From the NCBI GenBank assembly GCA_001464955.1, contig LNEM01000020.1:1-55898 (forward strand): 55,898 nt of DNA, read 5' to 3'. This document shows, in pieces, positions 8,632 through 16,656 of the stretch. A model generated the notes under the pieces. That model did no database searches and was not told where the DNA came from. It worked only from the letters and a program-made list of their open reading frames with translations. The position numbers and the translations under genes were made by a program. This stretch comes from Rhizobiales bacterium Ga0077537. Its GTDB lineage: Bacteria; Pseudomonadota; Alphaproteobacteria; Rhizobiales; Hyphomicrobiaceae. How positions within the stretch are numbered: the first letter of the stretch is position 1; every line of letters begins with the position of its first letter.

Positions 8632-9327
8632 TTAGCCGCCGAAGTTCACGACCTGCACGCGCCGGTTTTCGTCTGCGTGCGGATCGGTCGTTACCTTGAG
8701 CTGCTCCTCGCCGTAGCCGATCGCGAGGAGCCGCCGCTCGTCGATGCGGAACTGGTCGACGAGGAATCGCTTGATCGCGTCGGCACGACGCTGCGACAGC
8801 CGCAGATTGTAGGCATCGCTGCCCTTGGCGTCCGTGTGGCCGGCGAGCAGGAACCGCGTGCCGCGCAGCGCATCGGAAGACAGCGCCTTGCCGAGCTCGA
8901 CGAGACCCGGAATGGCCCGGGCGCCGACCTCCGCGGAGTTGAAGTCGAAATAGATGGTGAGGTCGATCGCCGGCTTTTCCTGCGCGATGTCGGCGAGTTG
9001 CTGGCGCTGCTGGACGGAAAGCGTTTGGGGCGGCGCCTTGAAGATCTGTTCCACGGCCGCCTTTTCGCCCGGCGGCTCGATCGGAATGCCGACGCTCTCC
9101 TGCCCGGTCGCGGTGGGCTGTGCCGGATAGGGCGTTCCAGGCGCCTGTCCCGCCGATCCGGGAGGCGCGGAGAGCCCCCGGGTGCGCCGCTGCGTCGGGG
9201 ATGCCGGGGGCGCGCGGTTGAGCTTTTCGATGATCTCGTCGGCGGTCTGCGGCGCCTGCGCAACCGCACGCTCGGAAAGGCCGATCAGAGCGACGGCGAG
9301 GAGACAGAAGACTGCGGGCAATCTCAT
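8632..9327 (-). CDS. OmpA-family peptidoglycan-binding protein
   Basis: A 231-residue exported protein. The N-terminus is a signal peptide (hydrophobic core after MRLPAVF, cleavage near AVAQA). Residues 25 to about 110 are Pro/Ala-rich. The C-terminal domain has the OmpA pattern: IYFDFNSAEV, AGHTDAKGSDAYNLRLSQRRADAIKRFL and NRRVQVVNFGG, which binds diaminopimelate in peptidoglycan. There is no beta-barrel domain, so it is a periplasmic cell-wall-anchored protein rather than a porin. The start at 9327 gives the signal peptide directly. It diverges from a kinase gene across about 218 bases, so the two may share regulation. Confidence 0.88.
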   Translation of the reverse strand: MRLPAVFCLLAVALIGLSERAVAQAPQTADEIIEKLNRAPPASPTQRRTRGLSAPPGSAGQAPGTPYPAQPTATGQESVGIPIEPPGEKAAVEQIFKAPPQTLSVQQRQQLADIAQEKPAIDLTIYFDFNSAEVGARAIPGLVELGKALSSDALRGTRFLLAGHTDAKGSDAYNLRLSQRRADAIKRFLVDQFRIDERRLLAIGYGEEQLKVTTDPHADENRRVQVVNFGG

Positions 9328-9545
9328 GGGGCAGATCCGGGTACGGGGAAATCCATTGGGAGACATTACGCTTCGATTCTATCCAAGGTAACCCGATGTT
9401 TCCATTCACGCTGTGACACGACTGCGTCACCGGCCCGCATTTACCTGTCGGCGCGCCCGCGTCGGGCCGTAGCGGACGGGGGTGAATTCGGGGTAGCGTT
9501 CCCGCCCATGGAGGCAGTGGGCTGCCCCCTGGCACGAGGCATGGC

Positions 9546-11567
9546 ATGACTGATGGCGACAATCCCGCACCGGCCGCAGGCCCGACGGCTGCTGCTGCCG
9601 CGGCCCAGTTCGTCGCCCTCAAATCCGGGCTCAGGATCCGCCACTATATCGTCGAGGAGGTGATCGGCGCCGGCGGCTTCGGTATCACGTACCTCGCCCG
9701 GCACGAACGCCTGACGGCCAAGGTGTTCGCCCTCAAGGAGTTCTTCCCGCGCGAATTCGCGGCCCGGCAGGGAACCCACGTCGTCAGCACGACGGACGGC
9801 CGCGGCATCTTCCGCTGGGGTCTCGATCGCTTTCTGAAGGAGGCCGAAGCCCTCGCCAAGTGCGAGCACCCGGGCATCGTCGACGTGGTCGACTACTTCG
9901 AGGAGAACGGCACCGCCTACGCCGTGCTCGGTTACGTGGAGGGCCAGCAGCTCGGCCAGTGGCTCTCGGGCCTCGGCCGCCCGCCGACCCAGGGCGAACT
10001 CGATCGCGTGCTGATGCCCCTCCTCGATGCCCTTGAGGTCGTGCATGGTGCGCGCCTGCTGCATCGCGACATCGCCCCCGACAACATCATCATCCGCCGG
10101 GACGGTTCGCCCTGCCTGATCGATTTCGGCGCTTGTCGCGAGGATATCCGCGAGCGGTCCCAGAAGGTGTCGGCCATCGTCAAGCAGGGCTATTCACCGC
10201 CCGAGCAGTACCATGGTCTGGCCGAGCTGCAGGGGCCGTGGACGGACATCTACGCCCTCGGCGCCACCATGTACCGCGCCATCTCCGGTCTCCCGCCGAT
10301 GGATGCGACGCGTCGTGGCGCCCTCGGCGACACGCTCGAGCCGGTCTCGGTCATGTCGCAGACCGAGTATCGCCCGGGCTTCATGCACGCGATCGACATG
10401 GCACTTCGGCTGAAGCCCGACGAGCGGCCGCAGTCGGTCGCGGACTGGCGCGCCATGCTGAACGAGGTCGTGCCGGCGAAAGTTGCGCCGCTGCCCGGAC
10501 GCAAGGAACCTTCCGACAAGGAGAAGGACGACGCGAAGGAGCGGCGGGAAAAGACCGACGATCCGGCCGACCCGCCGCGTCCCTCGCCCGGACCCGGCCC
10601 CAAGCCCGTCCCGACGCGGGGTGGCCTCGTGCTGGCCGTTGGCCTCGCCATCGTGGCGATCATCGCAGGCGTCGCCTTCCTGCGGCCGGCGCCGGGCCCT
10701 GCATCGTCGGGCGAGGCGGGGGGGGCCGCGCAGGGAACGATCGCTGGTGGATCGGGCGCGACGCAGGGCTCCGGCACGAGCGGGCAACAGTCCGCCACGG
10801 CGCCCGGTGGCCAGCGCCTCTCGGCCACCGTCGAGCCTCCCGTCGATCGCGAGCGGTTGGCGCGCGAGGCCTGGACCGTGCTCGCGGCATCGACCGACCG
10901 CGCCGCCATCGAGCGTTTCATTGCCGCCCATCCGGGGACCGCGACAGCGGCGACCGCCCGCACCCGCCTCGACGACCTGACCCGGGCCGAGGAGCGGCGC
11001 GCTGCCCTCGATCGCCAGTTGGCCGCCTGCCGCGCCGCGCCCGCCACCGACAAGGCGACAGCCTGCCGGCCGGTCATCGAGAGCGACGACACGCCGGCCC
11101 GCCGCTTGGAGGCATTGACCCTGCGCGGCACGGCGCACCGGGCGGCCGCAAACTACGACGCTGCCATTGCCGACTTCACCGCGGCGCTGGCACTGCAGCC
11201 GGGCTCCGCCGATCTCCTCAATCATCGTGGCATTGCGCGCTTCCTGAAGGGCGGGGACGCCGATCGGCAAGCCGCGCTCGCCGACTACACGGCCGCCGTC
11301 GCGGCCGATGCCCGCCATGCCGAGGCCTACAACAACCGCGCCTGGGTTCTTCTGCAACTCGGTCGTGCCGCGGACGCGCTGCCGGATGCGAACCGGTCGA
11401 TCGAGCTGGTGCCCACAAACGGCTATGCCTACGACACCCGCGGCCACATCAACGAAGCGCTGGGCCGTCGGGATGCCGCGATTCGCGACTATGAGCGTGC
11501 CGTTGCCATCGACGCGACCCAGGCGGACAGCCAGGCGGCGCTCGCCCGTCTCCGGGCCGGCCGCTGA
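9546..11567 (+). CDS. transmembrane serine/threonine protein kinase with C-terminal TPR repeats
   Basis: A 673-residue protein. The kinase domain is at about 34-310: glycine loop IGAGGFGITY, ATP-binding K64, catalytic loop HRDIAPDN (173-180) and DFG (193-195). The loop lacks the usual lysine two residues after HRD, a feature of this bacterial GAGGFGITY subgroup. A Pro/Lys-rich linker leads to a membrane helix at about 360-379. A Ser/Gly/Ala-rich linker follows, then three or four TPR-like repeats (about 540-673) predicted to be outside the cytoplasm. The start ATG at 9546 has GAGG upstream. It shares the kinase subtype with the WD40 kinase near 19 kb and lies opposite an OmpA gene. Confidence 0.92.
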   Translation: MTDGDNPAPAAGPTAAAAAAQFVALKSGLRIRHYIVEEVIGAGGFGITYLARHERLTAKVFALKEFFPREFAARQGTHVVSTTDGRGIFRWGLDRFLKEAEALAKCEHPGIVDVVDYFEENGTAYAVLGYVEGQQLGQWLSGLGRPPTQGELDRVLMPLLDALEVVHGARLLHRDIAPDNIIIRRDGSPCLIDFGACREDIRERSQKVSAIVKQGYSPPEQYHGLAELQGPWTDIYALGATMYRAISGLPPMDATRRGALGDTLEPVSVMSQTEYRPGFMHAIDMALRLKPDERPQSVADWRAMLNEVVPAKVAPLPGRKEPSDKEKDDAKERREKTDDPADPPRPSPGPGPKPVPTRGGLVLAVGLAIVAIIAGVAFLRPAPGPASSGEAGGAAQGTIAGGSGATQGSGTSGQQSATAPGGQRLSATVEPPVDRERLAREAWTVLAASTDRAAIERFIAAHPGTATAATARTRLDDLTRAEERRAALDRQLAACRAAPATDKATACRPVIESDDTPARRLEALTLRGTAHRAAANYDAAIADFTAALALQPGSADLLNHRGIARFLKGGDADRQAALADYTAAVAADARHAEAYNNRAWVLLQLGRAADALPDANRSIELVPTNGYAYDTRGHINEALGRRDAAIRDYERAVAIDATQADSQAALARLRAGR

Positions 11568-11731
11568 TCGGGCCGCCCACGGGGCACGCACATGTCCACG
11601 GCTGTTCGGCCGTGGGTTGAGAAACGGCTTGCTGGCCCAGGGCGAACGTTCGACAGTTCAAGCCGTTGTTCAGGATTGCGAAGCCGGCGGTTCAACGCGA
11701 GCGACCGACACCGCCGATGGATGGAGAGCCG

Positions 11732-12643
11732 ATGCCCGCCAAACGCCTGATCATCGTCGGCCACGCAGCACTCGATCGCATCTACCGGGTCGAGGCGTTC
11801 CCGCCCGAACCAACGAAAGTTCGCGCCCTTGAATCCATCGAGGTCGGCGGGGGCATGGCCGCCAATGCTGCCGTCGCAGCCTCCCGCCTCGGCGCGCGGG
11901 TGGAGCTGTGGAGCCGCGTCGGCGACGACAACGCAGCCGCGATCGTCAAGGCAGGCCTCAAGGCCGAGCGCGTCGACGTCCGGTATGTCGAGAGCTTCGA
12001 AGACAGTCGAACATCGACGTCCGCGATCATCGTCGATGGCAATGGCGAGCGCCTCGTCGTCGGCATGCGCGACACGACGATCCCGACCGGAACCAGCTGG
12101 CTCCCCCTCGAGCGGATCGCGAAGGCCGATGCCATCCTCGCCGATCTGCGCTGGATCGAGGCGACACGCAGCGTCTTCGGGCAGGCGAGAAAGCTCGGCA
12201 TCCCGACCATCCTCGATGCCGACCTCGGCGCTCGGGAGGCGCTCCCCGAGCTGCTCGAACTCGCCGACTACGCCATCTTCTCGGCCCCCGCACTGCGCGA
12301 ACTCTACCGTGACGCCGACGATGACGACCGCCTCGCGCTCGCTCTGGCCCGCGGACCGCGCTACGCCGGCGTCACGCTCGGCAAGGAGGGTTATCTCTGG
12401 CGCGAGGCCGGGGGTGCCAGTGGTCGCATGCCTGCGTTCCCCGTCGATGCCGTCGACACGACCGGGGCCGGTGACGCCTTCCATGGCGCGTTCGCGACGT
12501 TTCTTGCAGAAGGGTTTACCTCGGCAGAGTGCGCGCGCCGCGCGTCCGCCGTCGCCGCCATGAAGTGCTCGCGTCTCGGCAGCCGGGCCGGATTGCCGAC
12601 CCGTGCGGACCTCGATGCGTTTCTGGCCCGGCACCCGGGCTAG
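11732..12643 (+). CDS. PfkB-family sugar kinase (ribokinase-like)
   Basis: A 303-residue carbohydrate kinase. Visible are the N-terminal substrate region VGGGMAANAAVAASRLG and the C-terminal anion-hole motif DTTGAGDAFHGAF with its catalytic aspartate. Length fits the family. It phosphorylates a sugar or nucleoside with ATP; the substrate cannot be read from sequence. The ATG at 11732 has GGAGAG nine bases upstream and is preferred to an earlier in-frame ATG. The stop overlaps that of the convergent ceramidase-like gene by 4 bases. Confidence 0.88.
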   Translation: MPAKRLIIVGHAALDRIYRVEAFPPEPTKVRALESIEVGGGMAANAAVAASRLGARVELWSRVGDDNAAAIVKAGLKAERVDVRYVESFEDSRTSTSAIIVDGNGERLVVGMRDTTIPTGTSWLPLERIAKADAILADLRWIEATRSVFGQARKLGIPTILDADLGAREALPELLELADYAIFSAPALRELYRDADDDDRLALALARGPRYAGVTLGKEGYLWREAGGASGRMPAFPVDAVDTTGAGDAFHGAFATFLAEGFTSAECARRASAVAAMKCSRLGSRAGLPTRADLDAFLARHPG

Positions 12644-13359
12644 GCTTGAGGCCGTCCGCCAGGCCTGCCGAGAGACGAGATCCCGGCCGCCAGCAGCATG
12701 TAGAGCGTGACGCCGTTGAGAATGTGCCACATCGCATGCGTGCCGAGCGCATGGCCGTGCAGGACCGCGACATGGCAGACCTCGCGGTCGATCGACCGGA
12801 ACGTGAGCGAGACCAGGAAGACGCACCCCGCGGCCAGCAGCGTCCCCCCGACGGCCGGTCGGGACCGGAGCAGCAGGCCGCCGACGATCCCGAGTGTGAC
12901 GAGGGCTGGAACGTAGCCGAGCGAACCGTTGAGGCAGGGGAGGGGGCGGCCGTCAGGGCCCACGCCGCACGTGAGGCCGCCGATCGCATGGCCGCTGAAC
13001 AGGAAAAGCGCCACCGCCAGCGCAACCACGCCCCATCCGGCCCCGAGCAGGGAGCGGATCGCGAACACGAGATACCCGATCATGAAGACGGTGATCGGCA
13101 GCACGTCGGCGAGCAGCGCCCATCGGGTGGCGAAGGTGTGAAAGAGAAAGCTCCCGACGCCGATGACCGCCACCACCCCGACGAGCAGCGACAGCGCCAT
13201 GCGCGTTCCGGAGGACCCGCCGTCCGTCGTCCGGAGCCGCGCGGCGGCGAGGATGGCGGCGACGATGAAGGCTGCGTTGGTGAGGGCGTTCACGGGCTCG
13301 GCCCAGAAGCCGCCGTCATTGCCCCGTTCGCAATACTGGAACACTTGCTCCGATAGCAT
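12640..13359 (-). CDS. ceramidase-family (alkaline ceramidase-like) membrane hydrolase
   Basis: A 239-residue polytopic membrane protein with about seven helices. It carries the ceramidase/CREST landmarks: an N-terminal YCERG followed by EPVNALTNAAF, then GVGSFLFHTFA, LLADVLPI and a C-terminal HAMWHILNG. The conserved His, Asp and Ser residues form the zinc site in this superfamily. In bacteria the substrate is not established; a ceramide, hydroxylated amide lipid or related lipid amide is likely. The ATG at 13359 is the start that leaves the YCE motif near the N-terminus. It lies close to a plsC-type acyltransferase gene, which hints at lipid remodelling. Confidence 0.78.
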   Translation of the reverse strand: MLSEQVFQYCERGNDGGFWAEPVNALTNAAFIVAAILAAARLRTTDGGSSGTRMALSLLVGVVAVIGVGSFLFHTFATRWALLADVLPITVFMIGYLVFAIRSLLGAGWGVVALAVALFLFSGHAIGGLTCGVGPDGRPLPCLNGSLGYVPALVTLGIVGGLLLRSRPAVGGTLLAAGCVFLVSLTFRSIDREVCHVAVLHGHALGTHAMWHILNGVTLYMLLAAGISSLGRPGGRPQA

Positions 13360-13450
13360 CGGCGTCGGTCCTCGTGCGTGACGTCCTGCGGGTTGCGGCC
13401 AGGCGGAGCTTGGGGTACCCGTGAATCCAACCATAACGCGAGGTGATCCG

Positions 13451-13765
13451 ATGCAGGCCTGCTCTCCGACCCGCTCCGTCCGGCTGACGGCGGTCGTGCT
13501 GACCGCACTGCTCGGCGCGGCATCGTTCGATGCCCCGGCCGAAGCGCGCTATTATGGCTCTGGCCGTGTCATCGGTGAAGTGACGGTGTGCAGCCGTTAT
13601 GGCGGACGCTGCATTTCCGGGCTCGTTCGTGATGGGCGCAAGCAGCGCGAAGTGCGCATGCCGGGTGGCACCTGGATTGGTTGCAAGAAGAGCTGCCATC
13701 GCACGCTGCGCGAGGAGGCCCTCGATTTCTTCGAGACCCTGAACGAGCGTGTCACCGACAACTGA
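13451..13765 (+). CDS. small secreted protein of unknown function
   Basis: A 104-residue protein. It has a signal peptide (hydrophobic RLTAVVLTALLGAASF, cleavage after AEA near residue 31). The mature part begins RYYGSG and has four cysteines (VCSRYGGRC and GCKKSC), so two disulphide bonds are possible in the periplasm. It is rich in Gly, Arg and Lys and ends in a helical LREEALDFFETLNERV segment. I do not recognise a named domain; conserved short exported proteins of this look occur in alphaproteobacteria. The ATG at 13451 has GAGGTGAT upstream and is preferred to an earlier in-frame ATG. Confidence 0.75.
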   Translation: MQACSPTRSVRLTAVVLTALLGAASFDAPAEARYYGSGRVIGEVTVCSRYGGRCISGLVRDGRKQREVRMPGGTWIGCKKSCHRTLREEALDFFETLNERVTDN

Positions 13766-13921
13766 CGGGGGCGAGGCGTCCGGCAGCACGCATGCTTCTG
13801 GATAACAGGGGGCCCGAGGCTTGCGATTGTCGCGGCCTGATGCAGAACTGTCGTCTGGAGTGACCACCGCGCCGGAGATCCGGGTGACCGGCGTGGCGGA
13901 GGGCAGCCCGGCCGGAGACCG

Positions 13922-14611
13922 ATGGCGAGACTGACGAAAGGTGTACTTGCCATGGCGATCCTCGGCATTCTGGCCGCGGGCGGCGGCTTCTATCGTTTCG
14001 CCGAGGGCATCCGGACACAGGCCCCATCCCCGTCCCCCAGGGCCGATGCGATCGTGGCGCTCACGGGCGACGAGGACCGCATCATGACGGCCATGCGCCT
14101 GTTGATCGAGCAGCGCGGCAGCCGACTTCTCGTCTCCGGCGTCCATCCCGCGACCCGTATGCCGACCGAACTCAAGCGGCGCATCGCAGGCTCGGATCGA
14201 GTCCGGCTCCAGATGATCCAGTGCTGCGTCGACATCGGACGCGAGGCACTGAATACCAGCGGCAACGCGGCCGAGGCCGGACAGTGGGCTGCGACACATG
14301 GCTTCCGGGTGCTGATCGTGGTCACGTCGAGCTATCACATGCCGCGGAGCCTGACGGAGTTCCGCCGCATCGCACCGGGCCTGATCATCGAACCCTATCC
14401 CGTCGCGACGTCACGCAGCCTGAACTACGGCCGGTGGTGGGCACATCGCCCGACCCTGCGCCTGTTGGCGGGCGAATACGTCAAGTATCTGGGGGCGGTC
14501 GCTCGTCAGATGGCCGGCGCCGTCCTGCCGATCGGGCAGAGCCGCCCCGCGGCACCGCCGCAGCCTACGGCCCCGGCCGGCGTCGCCGAAACCGCCGGGA
14601 GCCTCCGGTGA
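13922..14611 (+). CDS. YdcF-family (DUF218) membrane-anchored protein
   Basis: A 229-residue protein with one N-terminal membrane helix (about 7-24) followed by a DUF218 domain. Typical landmarks are AIVALTGDEDRIMTAMRLL, RLLVSGVHP, NTSGNAAEAGQWA and IVVTSSYHMPRS, where the SxYH motif and preceding acidic residue are conserved. E. coli YdcF binds S-adenosylmethionine, and SanA-like members affect the cell envelope. Its stop overlaps the next gene start by one base (TGATG), so it is translated with the acyltransferase and likely contributes to envelope lipid or polymer metabolism. Confidence 0.85.
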   Translation: MARLTKGVLAMAILGILAAGGGFYRFAEGIRTQAPSPSPRADAIVALTGDEDRIMTAMRLLIEQRGSRLLVSGVHPATRMPTELKRRIAGSDRVRLQMIQCCVDIGREALNTSGNAAEAGQWAATHGFRVLIVVTSSYHMPRSLTEFRRIAPGLIIEPYPVATSRSLNYGRWWAHRPTLRLLAGEYVKYLGAVARQMAGAVLPIGQSRPAAPPQPTAPAGVAETAGSLR

Positions 14612-15399
14612 TGGCGTCCTTCGTCACGGGCGTCCGCTCGGCCGTGTTCAATCTGGCGTTCTATCTCGTCACGGCGCTGATGATGCTGTTCGGCATCTGG
14701 CTGTTGATCGGTCCCCGTTCGTGGGCCATGCAGGGGCTGAGGCTGCATGCGCTCGTCTGTCTCTGGTTGCTGCGGGTGATTTGTGGCGTGAAATACGAGG
14801 TGCGCGGCCGCGAGCATATTCCCGACGGCGCCTGCCTCGTCGTCGCCAAGCATCAGTCGGCGTGGGACACCTTCGCCCTCGTCCCTCTCTTTCGCGATCC
14901 GGCGATCGTGCTGAAGGCCGAGCTGACCCGTATCCCGCTCTATGGCTGGTTCTGCCTCAAGTTCGAGCACATCCTCGTGCGCCGCGACCGGGCGGCGGTG
15001 GCGCTCAAGGCCATGCTCGCCGACGCCAAGGCGAAGGCGGCCGAGGGACGGGAAATCGTCATCTTCGCGGAGGGGACGCGGCGCGAACCGGGGGCCGAAC
15101 CCGACTACAAGCCCGGCTACGTGGCACTCTATGACGCGCTCGCAGTGCCCGCAGTGCCGTTGGCGCTGAACTCGGGCCTGTTCTGGCCGCGCAAGAGCTT
15201 CACCCGATATCCGGGCACCATCGTCGTCGAGATCCTGCCACCGGTGCCGCCGGGAAAGCCCCGCGCCGAGGCCCGCCGGCTGATCGAGGAGAGCATCGAG
15301 GCCACGTCGTGGCGCCTGATCGAGGAGGCGGCGAAGGCAGCGAACCCGCCGCCGAAGGCGGCCGCGCTCGCCGCCAACGTCCTCCATCTGAGGGTCTGA
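14611..15399 (+). CDS. plsC: lysophospholipid acyltransferase (PlsC-type)
   Basis: A 262-residue membrane acyltransferase. An N-terminal hydrophobic segment (about 9-35) precedes the catalytic HQSAWD motif (the H-x4-D box). The FAEGTRR box and a downstream region with VPAVPLAL and PGTIVVEILPPV match acyl-glycerol-phosphate acyltransferases. It probably transfers an acyl chain to lysophosphatidate at the inner membrane. The ATG at 14611 overlaps the YdcF gene stop; the frame is also open upstream but the upstream part is antisense to nothing useful and shadows YdcF. It may be a second, accessory plsC. Confidence 0.85.
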   Translation: MASFVTGVRSAVFNLAFYLVTALMMLFGIWLLIGPRSWAMQGLRLHALVCLWLLRVICGVKYEVRGREHIPDGACLVVAKHQSAWDTFALVPLFRDPAIVLKAELTRIPLYGWFCLKFEHILVRRDRAAVALKAMLADAKAKAAEGREIVIFAEGTRREPGAEPDYKPGYVALYDALAVPAVPLALNSGLFWPRKSFTRYPGTIVVEILPPVPPGKPRAEARRLIEESIEATSWRLIEEAAKAANPPPKAAALAANVLHLRV

Positions 15400-15443
15400 C
15401 CCGAGATGCGCGCCGAAGCGCACGCACCCCCGGGCCAAAGATC

Positions 15444-16532
15444 TCAGTAGCCGTCGCGAAGCAACGGGAAGGCTGGGAACGGCATCGGCCGCACCAGCGG
15501 GCTCGTTCGCGTGACGTAGCGTGGATCGAGTTCGGCGAACGACGTCACGCCGAGCAGTCCCAGCGTCGCGATGATCTCGGTCTCGAGGATTTCGAGGACA
15601 CGGACCACGCCACCGGCGCCACCGGCTGCCAGCGCGAGACCCTGGAGGCGTCCAAGCCCGACCGCATCGGCCCCGAGCGCCATGGCCTTCACGATGTCGG
15701 TGCCGCGCATGAAGCCGCCGTCGACGACGACCTTCGCCGAGCCCTTCACGGCGGCGACCACCTCCGGCAGCACCTCGATCCCGCCGAGGCCGTGGTCGAG
15801 TTGCCGCCCGCCATGGTTCGACACATAGACGACCTCGACGCCATGCTCGACGGCGAGAATGGCGTCTTCGGCAGTCGCAATGCCCTTGAGGATCAGCGGC
15901 ACCGGGCACTTCTTGCGGATGCGCTTGATGTCATCCCACGAGAACGCGGCCTGGAACGGGTCGCCCGTGCCCGTGCCGCCCGACGCCCGTCGCGCCGTCG
16001 GCTTGTAGCGCTTGGCGAGATCCCGCTCGCGCCGGCCGTAATAGTCGAGGTCGACGGTGAGCGCGACACCGGTATATCCGCAGGCGACGGCCGTCGCGAT
16101 GCGCTCGTCGACCCAGTCGGCATCGCCGCGCACATAGAGCTGGAACAGTTTCGGATAGTTCGGCACCGCCTTGGCGACGTCCTCGAGCCCGGGCTTGGCC
16201 ACCGAGCTCAGCATGTGGAGCACGCCGAAATTTTCGGCCGCCCGGCTCGGCCCGAGCACGCCGTCCGGGTGCATGTCCTGCAGCGAACCGATCGGCGCCA
16301 GAATGACGGGCAGGCGCATCGTGTGGCCGAGGAACGTCGTCTCCGTCGTGACGTTCGCCACGTTGCGCAGCACCCGCGGCCGGAACGCCAGGCTGTCGAT
16401 GGCGATCCGGTTGCGCTCCAACGTGGCCTCGGTTTCGCCCGCGCCCATCAGATAGTCCCATGTCTCCTTCGAGAGCGCGGCCTTGGCCGGCGCGACGATC
16501 TCGTGCAGCACCTCGAAGTCGGGCTTTTCCAT
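15444..16532 (-). CDS. FMN-dependent alpha-hydroxy-acid oxidising protein
   Basis: A 362-residue TIM-barrel flavoenzyme of the lactate/glycolate oxidase and L-lactate dehydrogenase family. Visible motifs are LPVILAPIG near the barrel start, LTVDLDYYGRRERD, LILKGIATAEDA with the FMN-binding lysine, VSNHGGRQLDHG with the catalytic histidine, and VVVDGGFMRGTDIVKA in the phosphate-binding part. No membrane-binding insert is obvious, so it looks like a soluble oxidase type. The ATG at 16532 gives the typical MEKPDFEVLHEI start and avoids a Pro/Arg-rich upstream extension. The substrate cannot be assigned. Confidence 0.88.
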   Translation of the reverse strand: MEKPDFEVLHEIVAPAKAALSKETWDYLMGAGETEATLERNRIAIDSLAFRPRVLRNVANVTTETTFLGHTMRLPVILAPIGSLQDMHPDGVLGPSRAAENFGVLHMLSSVAKPGLEDVAKAVPNYPKLFQLYVRGDADWVDERIATAVACGYTGVALTVDLDYYGRRERDLAKRYKPTARRASGGTGTGDPFQAAFSWDDIKRIRKKCPVPLILKGIATAEDAILAVEHGVEVVYVSNHGGRQLDHGLGGIEVLPEVVAAVKGSAKVVVDGGFMRGTDIVKAMALGADAVGLGRLQGLALAAGGAGGVVRVLEILETEIIATLGLLGVTSFAELDPRYVTRTSPLVRPMPFPAFPLLRDGY

Positions 16533-16656
16533 GTCGGTCCTCGGCGATGGTCTGGGGGCGGGGGAAGGCGTTCGAGCGCTCGGATAGACCCCACCGCCGG
16601 GGATGGCAAGGTGTTTGCCGGTTCGTGGTATCGAGCCCAGGCGGGGCCGCCACACC

